Source: JBFWWW01 sp050245975 (lineage in GTDB: Bacteria; Pseudomonadota; Alphaproteobacteria; Rhizobiales; Hyphomicrobiaceae). From it: a stretch of 13,514 nucleotides of DNA. Positions 7,194-13,514 of this stretch are shown one piece after another (position 1 is the stretch's first letter; each line of letters opens with the position of its first letter). A program made the translations under genes and the position numbers. The notes below the pieces were generated by a model, which saw nothing but the letters and a program-made list of their open reading frames with translations, searched no databases and had not been told where the DNA came from. The stretch covers positions 1-13,514 of the forward strand of contig JBFWWW010000102.1 of the NCBI GenBank assembly GCA_050245975.1. The letters run 5' to 3'.

Positions 7194-7229
7194 GGCGGCT
7201 TTGGCCGCCATGATCCTTCTTTGCAGGAT
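7194..7229 (+). promoter_or_regulatory. Tandem small hairpins before the TonB receptor start
   Basis: The first hairpin is GGCGGC (7194-7199) with GCCGCC (7204-7209) and a four-base loop. The second is ATCCT (7213-7217) with AGGAT (7225-7229), and it holds the AGGA ribosome-site (7225-7228) of the receptor gene in its stem. Both fall in the short leader-to-receptor gap and could affect pausing or translation. The second stem is only five pairs long. Confidence 0.35.
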
Positions 7230-7236
7230 GTTCAAC

Positions 7237-9426
7237 ATGTCTCCGAAATCGCCGCGCGACGCGCGGCCGTTGCCAGGCGTCAGTCGCCCTGGCAGCACTG
7301 CCCTTGCCGTCGCGATCCTGTCCCTGGTTGCCGGTTCCAACGGCGTCTACGCTCAGTCAGGCGGCACGCAGTTGCCTCCGGTTATCATCCAGTCGCCCAG
7401 TCCGCCGACACCGTCGTCGCCTGCCGCGCAGGCAGCGTCCGCATCGGCCGGCACTCTGGATGATGTCGATCCGACCGCCGGCGTCACGCTGACTGTGCCG
7501 ACAACGGCCGAGGCGCAGGCTCTTCTTGCGCGCGTCCCCGGCTCCGTCGTTGTGGTTCCCGATACCGCTTACCGGACGACTCCCGCCGCCAACATCAAGG
7601 ACGTACTCGACTACGTCCCCGGCGTTTTTGCGCAGCCGAAATGGGGCGAGGACACGCGCCTCTCCATCCGCGGCTCCGGCCTGTCGCGCAATTTTCATCT
7701 GCGCAGCACCGAGCTGTTCATGGACGGGATTCCCATCAACACCGCCGACGGCTACGGCGACTTCCAGGAGATCGATCCTTCCGCGTACCGCTACGTGGAG
7801 GTCTACAAGGGCGCGAATGCCCTCAGGTATGGCGTCAACGCGCTCGGCGGGGCGATCAACTTCGTCACGCCGACCGGACGGGACGCGGCCCCGGTCGGCG
7901 CCGGCATCGACATCGGCAGCTTCGGCTCCAAGCGCCTGCAGGCCAGCTCCGGCGGCGCGAGCGGCCCGTTCGACTATTTCGTCACCGGCTCGTGGAAGGA
8001 GCAGGACGGGTTCCGCGACCACAGCGCCGGCCAGTCGACGCGCGGCAGCGCCAACGTCGGCTACCGGATCTCGCCCGACGTCGAAACGCGCTTCTATTTC
8101 AACGCCAGCGAGATCCGCCAGCAGATCCCCGGCAGCGTCACCCGCGACCAGGCGCTGACATCGCCCAGGACCGCGTTTGCGCTCAACGTGGCCAACGACT
8201 GGCAGCGCAACATCGACTCCTGGCGGATTGCAAACAAGACGACGGTCCGCATCGCACCGACGACCAGGGTCGAGATCGGCGCCTTCGCCGTCGACCGTCA
8301 CCTGATGCACCCGATCTTCCAGTGGCTGGACTACCGCTACGAGGATTACGGCGGCTTCCTGCGCCTGACGGACGAGCGTCTGCTCGGCGGCTTCAAGAAC
8401 CGTTTCATCCTCGGCGCCAACCTGCACGACGGCAGCATCGACAACAGGCAGTTCGCCAACACGCCGGGCGCCGTGAAGGGCGCGCTGCTGTCGAGCTCCA
8501 TCGACAGAAGCGCCAACCTCTCGGCCTACGCGGAGAACTCGTTCTTCTTCCTGCCGGCGGTGGCGCTCGTCGCGGGATCGCAGGTTCTCCACGCCACCCG
8601 CGACCGCACCGACCGGTTCCTGGCCGACGGCGATCAGTCGGGCAGGCGCGCCTTCGATATCTGGAGCCCGAAGGCCGGGCTGCTCTGGAATGTCGATCCG
8701 ACGTGGCAGGTCTATGCCAACGTCTCCCGCAGCGCCGAGGTCCCGAGCTTCGGCGAGAACACGTTCGCATCCATCGCCTTCTCCACCATCAGGGCCCAGA
8801 CGGCGACGACGTGGGAAATCGGCACGCGGGGCCGGCGGCCGGACGTCACGTGGGATCTGGCCGCCTACCGCGCCCGGATCGACAACGAGCTGCAGTGTCT
8901 TTTCAGCTCGTTCGGCAACTGCACGGTCGTCAATGCCGACCACACGATGCACCAGGGCATCGAAGCCGGTTTCGGCGCGGCCGTCCTGAAGGGCCTGTTC
9001 GCATCCGGCGCCGATCCGGACAGGCTCTGGCTCAACGTCGCCTATACGCTCAGCGACTTCCGCTTCGACGACGACGCGAGGTTCGGCGACAACGTCCTCC
9101 CCGGCGCGCCGCGGCATTTCCTGCGCGCCGAGCTGCTCTACAAGCACCCGGGCGGCATCTACTTCGGCCCCAACATCGAATGGGTGCCCGAGGCCTATTA
9201 CGTCGACAGCGCCAACACGCTGAAGACCGAGCCCTATGCGATCTGGGGGCTCAAGGCCGGCTTCGACGACGGCGGACCGGTCTCGGCCTACGTCGAGGCG
9301 CGCAACCTCGCCGACACGGCCTACATCGCCAGCGCCAGCATCATCGACGTCGCGGCAGCGACCTCGCCGCTCTTCGAGCCGGGCACCGGCCGCGCCGTCT
9401 ACGCCGGCATGAAATTCCGTTGGTAA
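7237..9426 (+). CDS. TonB-dependent outer-membrane receptor, probable copper or metal-chelate importer
   Basis: The product has 729 residues, the normal size for a plug plus 22-strand barrel. A signal peptide (about 1-39, cut after VYA) precedes a possible TonB box PPVIIQ (about 47-52) and a Pro/Ser/Ala-rich linker. The plug (about 95-215) has DVLDYVPGVFAQ, RLSIRGSGLSRNFHLR, LFMDGIPINTADG, VEVYKGANALRYG and GGAINFVTP, the classic receptor blocks and nearest to FecA-like (COG4772) receptors. The chain ends VYAGMKFRW, with a terminal aromatic as needed by the Bam machinery. Cys554 and Cys562 could form a disulfide in an external loop. ATG 7237 is favoured over 7228 and 7210 because AGGA lies eight bases before it. 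The plug alone would suggest a ferric siderophore; the copper reading comes from the flanking DUF2946 and YcnI-PCuAC genes. Confidence 0.88.
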   Translation: MSPKSPRDARPLPGVSRPGSTALAVAILSLVAGSNGVYAQSGGTQLPPVIIQSPSPPTPSSPAAQAASASAGTLDDVDPTAGVTLTVPTTAEAQALLARVPGSVVVVPDTAYRTTPAANIKDVLDYVPGVFAQPKWGEDTRLSIRGSGLSRNFHLRSTELFMDGIPINTADGYGDFQEIDPSAYRYVEVYKGANALRYGVNALGGAINFVTPTGRDAAPVGAGIDIGSFGSKRLQASSGGASGPFDYFVTGSWKEQDGFRDHSAGQSTRGSANVGYRISPDVETRFYFNASEIRQQIPGSVTRDQALTSPRTAFALNVANDWQRNIDSWRIANKTTVRIAPTTRVEIGAFAVDRHLMHPIFQWLDYRYEDYGGFLRLTDERLLGGFKNRFILGANLHDGSIDNRQFANTPGAVKGALLSSSIDRSANLSAYAENSFFFLPAVALVAGSQVLHATRDRTDRFLADGDQSGRRAFDIWSPKAGLLWNVDPTWQVYANVSRSAEVPSFGENTFASIAFSTIRAQTATTWEIGTRGRRPDVTWDLAAYRARIDNELQCLFSSFGNCTVVNADHTMHQGIEAGFGAAVLKGLFASGADPDRLWLNVAYTLSDFRFDDDARFGDNVLPGAPRHFLRAELLYKHPGGIYFGPNIEWVPEAYYVDSANTLKTEPYAIWGLKAGFDDGGPVSAYVEARNLADTAYIASASIIDVAAATSPLFEPGTGRAVYAGMKFRW

Positions 9427-9431
9427 GGAGG
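9425..9431 (+). promoter_or_regulatory. Strong Shine-Dalgarno overlapping the receptor stop codon
   Basis: AAGGAGG overlaps the TAA of the receptor gene and lies six bases before ATG 9438. It couples the two genes and supports 9438 as the start of the fusion protein. A second purine-rich site, CAGGAGGA near 9476-9483, precedes an in-frame ATG at 9492. Confidence 0.65.
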
Positions 9432-9437
9432 AACGAG

Positions 9438-10460
9438 ATGACACAGCACCGCAACCCGCCTCGCAAGGGGCCCGTCAGGAGGACCACCACCATGCACGCG
9501 CTATCCGCCGTCACCGCACTCATTGCCGCAAGCGTCGTCGCCGGGCCTGCGAGCGCCCATGCGACGCTCGAATCCCCGCGCGCCGTCATCGGCGCCGGCT
9601 ACAAGGGCGTCGTCCGCATCAGTCACGGTTGCGACGGCACGGCGACCACCAAGGTCCGCGTCGTCATCCCCGAGGGCATCATCGCGGTGAAGCCGATGCC
9701 CAAGCCCGGCTGGACGCTGGCGGTGGTGAAAGGGCCCTATGCCCACGCCTACAGGTTCATGCACGGGGCCGACCTCGCGGCCGGCACGAAAGAGGTCACC
9801 TGGAGCGGCGGCGCGCTGGCGGACGACAACTACGACGAGTTCACGTTCGCCGGCTTCGTCGCCGACAGCCTGACGCCGGGAACGATGGCCTATTTTCCCG
9901 TCTACCAGGACTGCGAGAAGGGTGCCTATGCGTGGGTCGACATCCCCGCGCCCGGTCAGGACCCGCATGCGCTCAAAGCGCCCGCTCCCGGCGTGATGCT
10001 CGTCCAGGCCGCCGACAAGCCCATGGCGATGTCCATGGGCAAGACCTTCAAGGCCGGCGCCATCACGGTCGAGGCGCCCTGGGCGCGCGCGACGCCGGGT
10101 GGCGCCCGCGTCGCCGGCGGCTTCATGAAGATCACCAACACGGGGTCTGAGCCCGACCGGCTGACCGGCGGCACGCTGCCCATCGCCGGCGCCGTCGAGG
10201 TGCACGAGATGACGATGGACAACAACATCATGAAAATGCGGCGGCTCGACAAGGGGCTGGAGATCAAGCCCGGACAGACCGTCGAGCTGAAGCCCGGCGG
10301 CTACCACATCATGTTCACGGGCCTGACGGGCGGCCTGCAGGCCGGGCAGACCGTCAAGGGCACGCTCGTTTTTGAGAAGGCGGGCACGGTCGACGTCGAG
10401 TACACGGTCGCGCCCGTCGGCGCGCAGGCGCCTGCGGGCGGCGGGCACATGCACCACTAG
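9438..10460 (+). CDS. Periplasmic YcnI (DUF1775) - PCu(A)C fusion, copper chaperone
   Basis: This 340-residue protein joins two copper-binding domains. The signal peptide (1-40) ends PASA, so the mature chain would begin with His41 (HATLESP). YcnI of Bacillus subtilis binds Cu(II) through its N-terminal His. The DUF1775 part (41-about 180) has HGCDG (Cys65), VVIPEG, YQDCEKG (Cys159) and AYAWVDIP; the two Cys may pair. A linker with Met196, Met198 and Met200 leads to the PCu(A)C domain (about 205-325). That domain has APWARATP, VHEMTMDNN (His256, Met258, Met260), Met265 and Met267, and YHIMF (His290, Met292), the Cu(I) ligands of the family. The chain ends GGGHMHH. PCu(A)C proteins deliver copper to cytochrome oxidase. 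ATG 9438 gives a basic n-region; a second start at 9492 with its own ribosome-site would still give a signal peptide. It directly follows the receptor gene. Confidence 0.9.
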   Translation: MTQHRNPPRKGPVRRTTTMHALSAVTALIAASVVAGPASAHATLESPRAVIGAGYKGVVRISHGCDGTATTKVRVVIPEGIIAVKPMPKPGWTLAVVKGPYAHAYRFMHGADLAAGTKEVTWSGGALADDNYDEFTFAGFVADSLTPGTMAYFPVYQDCEKGAYAWVDIPAPGQDPHALKAPAPGVMLVQAADKPMAMSMGKTFKAGAITVEAPWARATPGGARVAGGFMKITNTGSEPDRLTGGTLPIAGAVEVHEMTMDNNIMKMRRLDKGLEIKPGQTVELKPGGYHIMFTGLTGGLQAGQTVKGTLVFEKAGTVDVEYTVAPVGAQAPAGGGHMHH

Positions 10461-10468
10461 CATCCGGC

Positions 10469-10515
10469 GCGCCCGGGTGCGGGGAGCATCCGGGCGCTGC
10501 GACGACCCGCGTTTT
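10469..10515 (+). terminator. Probable terminator after the copper operon
   Basis: GCGCCCGGGTGC (10469-10480) pairs with GCATCCGGGCGC (10486-10497) over twelve pairs, one of them G-U, leaving a five-base loop. A five-T run (10511-10515) follows after 13 bases rather than directly, so efficiency is uncertain. It lies just after the YcnI-PCuAC stop codon. Confidence 0.6.
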
Positions 10516-10574
10516 TCACAGTCGAGCCGTCATCCTTGTGTTGTACGCTGCAGGCGCAGACACGGGGAGGCGCA

Positions 10575-11540
10575 GTGAGCTCGCAACGCATGCCGCCGCA
10601 CGTGGCAATCGAAACGGTGGCGACCGAGGCCAATTTCGATCCCGCATCCTATCTGCGGGCCAACCCCGACGTTGCCGCCGCCGTCGCGCGCGGCAGCATC
10701 GAGAGCGCGGCGCACCACTTCACGCTCTTCGGCCGCGACGAGGGGCGCCGCCTGCGCGATCCGTCTGGCATCGCACCGCTACGCGCGGCCAAGCTCGAAC
10801 GCCTGCGCCCGCACCTGCGCACCGACATGCCGTCGCGGGATCACAACGGCCGGCTCGACTACCTGTCCGACGACCTGCGTCGCGAGACCGGCATTGCCGA
10901 CACCGCCAACGTCTCCTCGAACAACTACGACGCCTATGCGCAGGCGCTCATCAGCAAGCACGCGGACGGCCTGATCCTCGATGCCGGCGCCGGGCAGCGG
11001 CGCATCTACTACGGCAACGTCGTCAACTTCGAGATCGTGCCCTACGACAGCACCGACATCGTCGGCGTGGGCGAATCCCTCCCCTTCCTGGACGGGACGT
11101 TCGACGCCGTGTTCTCCATCGCCGTTCTCGAGCACGTTCGCGATCCCTTCCGCTGTGCCCGGGAGCTCATCCGCGTTCTGAAGCCGGGAGGCGACCTGCT
11201 GTGCAGCGTGCCGTTCCTGCAGCCCCTGCACGGCTATCCCCATCACTACTACAACATGTCGCATCAGGGCCTGCGCGCGCTGTTCGAGCGCGATCTCGTC
11301 ATCAGCGACCACCTGGTGATCGATTCCATCCTGCCCGTCTGGTCGCTCACCTGGTTCGTGCAGAGCTGGGCGAGCGGCCTGCGCGGCCGGACCAGGGAGG
11401 ACTTCCTCGACATGCCGCTGCGCGATCTCCTGGCGGACCCGCGCGCGCTCCTCGAGCGTCCCTGGGTTCGCCAGCTGCCGGTGGAAAAGAATTTCGAGCT
11501 TGCCAGCGCGACACTACTGCTCGCACGCAAACCGGCGTAA
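10575..11540 (+). CDS. Class I SAM-dependent methyltransferase with N-terminal NPDV-type module
   Basis: This is a 321-residue soluble protein. Residues 20-58 read FDPASYLRANPDVAAAV, then HHFTLFGRDEGRR, matching a short 'D...YL..NPDVA......HF..FG..EGR' module found in repeats in some surface proteins and before glycosyltransferases. The methyltransferase part (about 115-250) has motif I LILDAGAG (133-140), FDAVFSIAVLEHV (177-188) and ELIRVLKPGGDLLCSVPF (197-214), as in the Methyltransf_11 class. The stretch HGYPHHYYNMS (219-229) is probably near the substrate. The GTG at 10575 has GGGGAGG four bases upstream. ATG 10590 is an alternative. The gene stands alone between two hairpins. The acceptor is unknown; the N-terminal module hints at glycan or surface-polymer modification. 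Confidence 0.82.
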   Translation: MSSQRMPPHVAIETVATEANFDPASYLRANPDVAAAVARGSIESAAHHFTLFGRDEGRRLRDPSGIAPLRAAKLERLRPHLRTDMPSRDHNGRLDYLSDDLRRETGIADTANVSSNNYDAYAQALISKHADGLILDAGAGQRRIYYGNVVNFEIVPYDSTDIVGVGESLPFLDGTFDAVFSIAVLEHVRDPFRCARELIRVLKPGGDLLCSVPFLQPLHGYPHHYYNMSHQGLRALFERDLVISDHLVIDSILPVWSLTWFVQSWASGLRGRTREDFLDMPLRDLLADPRALLERPWVRQLPVEKNFELASATLLLARKPA

Positions 11541-11578
11541 TGGATCGCCCATCGGATCGAGCCCGATACGAAACGCCG

Positions 11579-11613
11579 GCCCGCAGTCGGATGCACACCG
11601 TTCGCCTGCGGGC
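11579..11613 (+). other. Hairpin between methyltransferase and transporter genes
   Basis: GCCCGCAG (11579-11586) pairs with CTGCGGGC (11606-11613) around a 19-base loop. No T-tract follows, so a terminator is doubtful. It lies 19 bases before the transporter start. Confidence 0.3.
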
Positions 11614-11632
11614 ATGACCTGACGAGCCGGAT

Positions 11633-12565
11633 GTGAGCGACATCGATCAGCAAAGCCAGGCCCCCGACAAGGCGCCCGATAAGGCCTCCGACCAGGCCAC
11701 CGCCCGTTTCGTGCGCTCGGCGGCCCTCATGGTGGCCTCGAGCGCGCTGCTGGCCGGCGTCAGCCTGCTCGCCAAGGCGCTCGGCCGCGGCGTCGGCGGC
11801 ACGCCGCTCAACCCCATGCAGATCACCGCCGGGCGCTTCTTCTTCGCCTTTGCCGTCATCGTGCTGGCGGCGCTGAGGTTCAGGCCCGATTTCCATGAGC
11901 CGGCCTGGGGCCGGCACGTCTGGCGGACGGTGCTGGGCTGGCTCGCCGCCACCTGCACCTTTGCCGCCGCCGCCCGCATGCAGCTTGCCGAGGCGACCGC
12001 CATTTCCTTCCTGAGCCCCGTGGCGACGATGGCCCTTGCCATCCCGTTCCTCAGGGAGCGTGTCGGCCCCGTGCGCTGGCTTGCCGCCGCCATCTGCGTC
12101 GCCGGCGCCTTCATTCTCATCCGGCCGGGTTCGGCCGCCTTCCAGCCCGTGGCGCTCATCGCTCTGGCGAGCGCGCTGCTGCTCGGCATGGAATCGATCC
12201 TCATCAAGAAGCTCATCACCTCCGAGCCGCCGATGCGCGTGCTGCTCATCAACAACGGCATCGGCGTCGTGATCTCGATCGCGGTCGCGCTCGTGGTGTG
12301 GCAGCCGATGACGGGCGCGCAATGGGCGATGCTCGCCACCCTCGGCATTGCGATGGTGTGCGCGCAATTCCTCCTGCTGCTGGCGATGCGCGGCGCGGAC
12401 GCCGCCTATGTGGCGCCCTTCATCTACGCAGCGCTGATCTTCGCCGCGCTCTACGACGTGCTGCTGTTCGGCGACTGGCCCGACGCCATCAGCCGCGTCG
12501 GCATGGGCGTGATCGTATTGGGCGGCGTGCTGATGGCGTTGCGCGGCGGTCCGCAGCGAAACTGA
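11633..12565 (+). CDS. EamA/DMT-superfamily transporter (RhaT/YdcZ-like)
   Basis: This 310-residue inner-membrane protein has about ten hydrophobic helices arranged as two EamA halves (about 31-162 and 172-302). A charged N-terminal tail contains the small direct repeat PDKAPDKASDQ. The first half has NPMQITAGRFFFAF and AEATAISFLSPVATMALAIP, followed by FLRERVGPVRW, the usual signature of drug/metabolite exporters. The second half ends AAYVAPFIYAALIFAALYDV and then FGDWPDAISRVGMGVIVLGG. GTG 11633 is used because the ATG two bases before it reads straight into a stop; the ribosome-site is weak. Family members export or exchange small metabolites such as amino acids or S-adenosylmethionine. The substrate cannot be inferred here. 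Confidence 0.87.
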   Translation: MSDIDQQSQAPDKAPDKASDQATARFVRSAALMVASSALLAGVSLLAKALGRGVGGTPLNPMQITAGRFFFAFAVIVLAALRFRPDFHEPAWGRHVWRTVLGWLAATCTFAAAARMQLAEATAISFLSPVATMALAIPFLRERVGPVRWLAAAICVAGAFILIRPGSAAFQPVALIALASALLLGMESILIKKLITSEPPMRVLLINNGIGVVISIAVALVVWQPMTGAQWAMLATLGIAMVCAQFLLLLAMRGADAAYVAPFIYAALIFAALYDVLLFGDWPDAISRVGMGVIVLGGVLMALRGGPQRN

Positions 12566-12670
12566 ATCGCGTAACGCAAAGCGGACCTTTCTGCGGCACC
12601 TCTGCAACAGGTCGCGTGGCGCATGCCGAAATATTGCGGCGTACCCGCCACTGTTTACCATTTCGGTTCG

Positions 12671-12690
12671 CGCAAATTGACGCAAATGCC
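12671..12690 (+). repeat. Tandem 10-base direct repeat upstream of the exported hydrolase-like gene
   Basis: CGCAAATTGA is followed at once by CGCAAATGCC, so CGCAAAT recurs at exactly one helical turn. A related ACGCAAAG lies near 12575. The pair overlaps a TTGACG (12677-12682) that resembles a -35 box, although no good -10 box is seen at the right distance. It could be an activator site for the gene starting at 12766. Confidence 0.35.
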
Positions 12691-12765
12691 GTGCATCTCC
12701 CTTTTTTGGCCGTATTGGTGCTGCCGAAACGGCGACATCAAAAACGGGTGGCAAGGGAACCTCAT

Positions 12766-13431
12766 ATGAGAGTGAGTTTAGTCGCCGTCTTAACGGCGGT
12801 CCTCGTGCTTGTGGCCGGTGCTTCGGCCGAGGCACGCCCCAACAAACGTGACCATCGCGAAGGCGTCAGTCAGTCTTCGCACCGGTCCGCGCACCGGACG
12901 CACCACGCGCGCAAGGCTTACAAGAGCCGCACCCGCGTGGCGCAGCGCGACGATGACGACGACGATTGGGTCGACCGGCCGCAGCGCCGTGCACCCAGCA
13001 AGCGCGCGCATCGGACCTATGCCGATACGACTGCGGAGCAGGACGGCGACATGGTGTGGGAAGGTGCCGCGCCGCGCCGCGTCACACGCCACAAGACCGG
13101 CCGCAACGGGCGGTCGGTGGCGACCCGCACCTACGAGACCACGAGCTTCTCCATGCGCCGCACGGGCCTCGGCCCGCGCCCGCGCGCCTGGTGCGGCTGG
13201 TGGATGCGCTCGCAGCGTGGCGGCGGACCGGAGTTCAACGTCGCCTGGAACTGGCGCAGATACGGTCGCCCTGCGGAGCCGCAGGTCGGCGCCGTGGTGA
13301 TCTGGCGTCATCATGTCGGCGAGATCACCGGCCGCGCGTCGAACGGCATGTGGATCGTGCGTTCCGGCAACGACGGCGGACGCGTGCGCGAGCGCGCGCG
13401 CTCCGTCTCGGGAGCGCTGTTCCGCATCTGA
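12766..13431 (+). CDS. Exported CHAP/NlpC-like putative cell-wall cysteine hydrolase
   Basis: This is a 221-residue secreted protein. The signal peptide is MRVSLVAVLTAVLVLVAGAS, cut near ASAEA. A His/Arg-rich, probably disordered region (about 24-135) follows, interrupted by a run of six Asp (62-67). The folded part is C-terminal (about 138-221): RPRAWCGWWMRSQRGG, VAWNWRRYG, GAVVIWRHHVGEITG, MWIVRSGNDGG and VRERARSVSGALF. Cys143 and His182/His183 are placed like the catalytic Cys and His of CHAP/NlpC-P60-type peptidoglycan amidases, and proteins with this C-terminal pattern are common in Rhizobiales. ATG 12766 has AAGGGA seven bases upstream. The gene is monocistronic and ends before a strong terminator. 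Activity is inferred; a structural or inactive role is possible. Confidence 0.78.
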   Translation: MRVSLVAVLTAVLVLVAGASAEARPNKRDHREGVSQSSHRSAHRTHHARKAYKSRTRVAQRDDDDDDWVDRPQRRAPSKRAHRTYADTTAEQDGDMVWEGAAPRRVTRHKTGRNGRSVATRTYETTSFSMRRTGLGPRPRAWCGWWMRSQRGGGPEFNVAWNWRRYGRPAEPQVGAVVIWRHHVGEITGRASNGMWIVRSGNDGGRVRERARSVSGALFRI

Positions 13432-13464
13432 CGCACTCGTAACGGACTTGGGATGTGTCCCACT

Positions 13465-13502
13465 CGAACGCCGTCTGGCATCCCGGGCGGCGTTCGTGTT
13501 TT
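13465..13502 (+). terminator. Intrinsic (Rho-independent) terminator
   Basis: CGAACGCCGTCTGG (13465-13478) pairs with CCGGGCGGCGTTCG (13483-13496) over fourteen pairs, two of them G-U, with the four-base loop CATC. TGTTTT follows directly. It lies 33 bases after the stop of the hydrolase-like gene and would also form a hairpin on the other strand. Confidence 0.88.
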
Positions 13503-13514
13503 CGAGCGCGCCGC

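Noticed and set aside
7641..9437. Frame running through the receptor gene into the YcnI-PCuAC gene, suggesting a giant fusion
   Set aside because: The upstream part is an out-of-frame shadow of the receptor. A strong ribosome-site and signal peptide place the start at 9438.
7357..9444. Large antisense open frame opposite the TonB receptor
   Set aside because: It lacks signal, membrane or domain motifs and has the Arg/Ala/Gly/Val composition expected of a GC-rich shadow frame. The receptor strand is convincing.
11264..12835. 523-residue antisense open frame over the methyltransferase end and the transporter
   Set aside because: Its composition (Arg/His/Gly/Ala/Gln) is that of a shadow, and the plus strand has coherent EamA helices.

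Overview
This window is a GC-rich chromosomal segment that most likely comes from an alphaproteobacterium, probably of the Hyphomicrobiales (Rhizobiales). The support is the gene content, the codon usage, a Tat-exported sugar-type binding protein, a basic exported hydrolase-like protein of a type common in that order, and dispersed 'gtcatcccgg...gggaccca' palindromic repeats. Genus cannot be fixed from the sequence alone. There are no tRNA or rRNA genes, insertion sequences, CRISPR arrays or phage genes.

Left part (1-2184). A minus-strand pair is made of a CHASE2-domain membrane protein and a small exported, FecR-like protein that runs off the left edge; they overlap by one base (TGATG). A plus-strand glutathione S-transferase gene diverges from them. 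Positions 2185-2461, between the convergent GST and ABC permease genes, hold three copies of a dispersed palindrome in alternating orientation.

Middle (2462-6586, minus strand). This is a complete four-gene ABC importer of the UgpBAEC/MalEFGK type, in transcription order ATPase, binding protein, first permease, second permease. The ATPase probably starts at a TTG codon placed by a strong Shine-Dalgarno sequence. A hairpin sits between the binding protein and permease genes. The permeases overlap by one base. The substrate is likely glycerol 3-phosphate, a related polyol phosphate or an oligosaccharide.

Copper locus (6790-10515, plus strand). This is the most interesting part. A 129-residue DUF2946 protein with a CPLC motif and a C-terminal Arg-Gly-Pro-Pro is followed by a TonB-dependent outer-membrane receptor and then by a periplasmic protein that fuses a YcnI (DUF1775) domain to a PCu(A)C copper-chaperone domain. 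The layout matches the Bordetella pertussis CruR-BfrG type of operon, in which the DUF2946 leader protein senses copper while being translated and controls Rho-dependent termination ahead of the receptor gene. The expected parts are visible: CXXC, an RAPP-like arrest motif (here RGPP), a C-rich G-poor tract and small hairpins before the receptor start. The proposed flow is regulator, outer-membrane import of copper or a copper chelate, then periplasmic capture and delivery to cuproenzymes. A strong hairpin ends the unit.

Right part (10575-13514, plus strand). A SAM methyltransferase carries an N-terminal 'NPDV...HF..FG..EGR' module. A two-domain EamA/DMT transporter follows, then an exported cysteine-peptidase-like (CHAP-type) protein that ends at a textbook intrinsic terminator.
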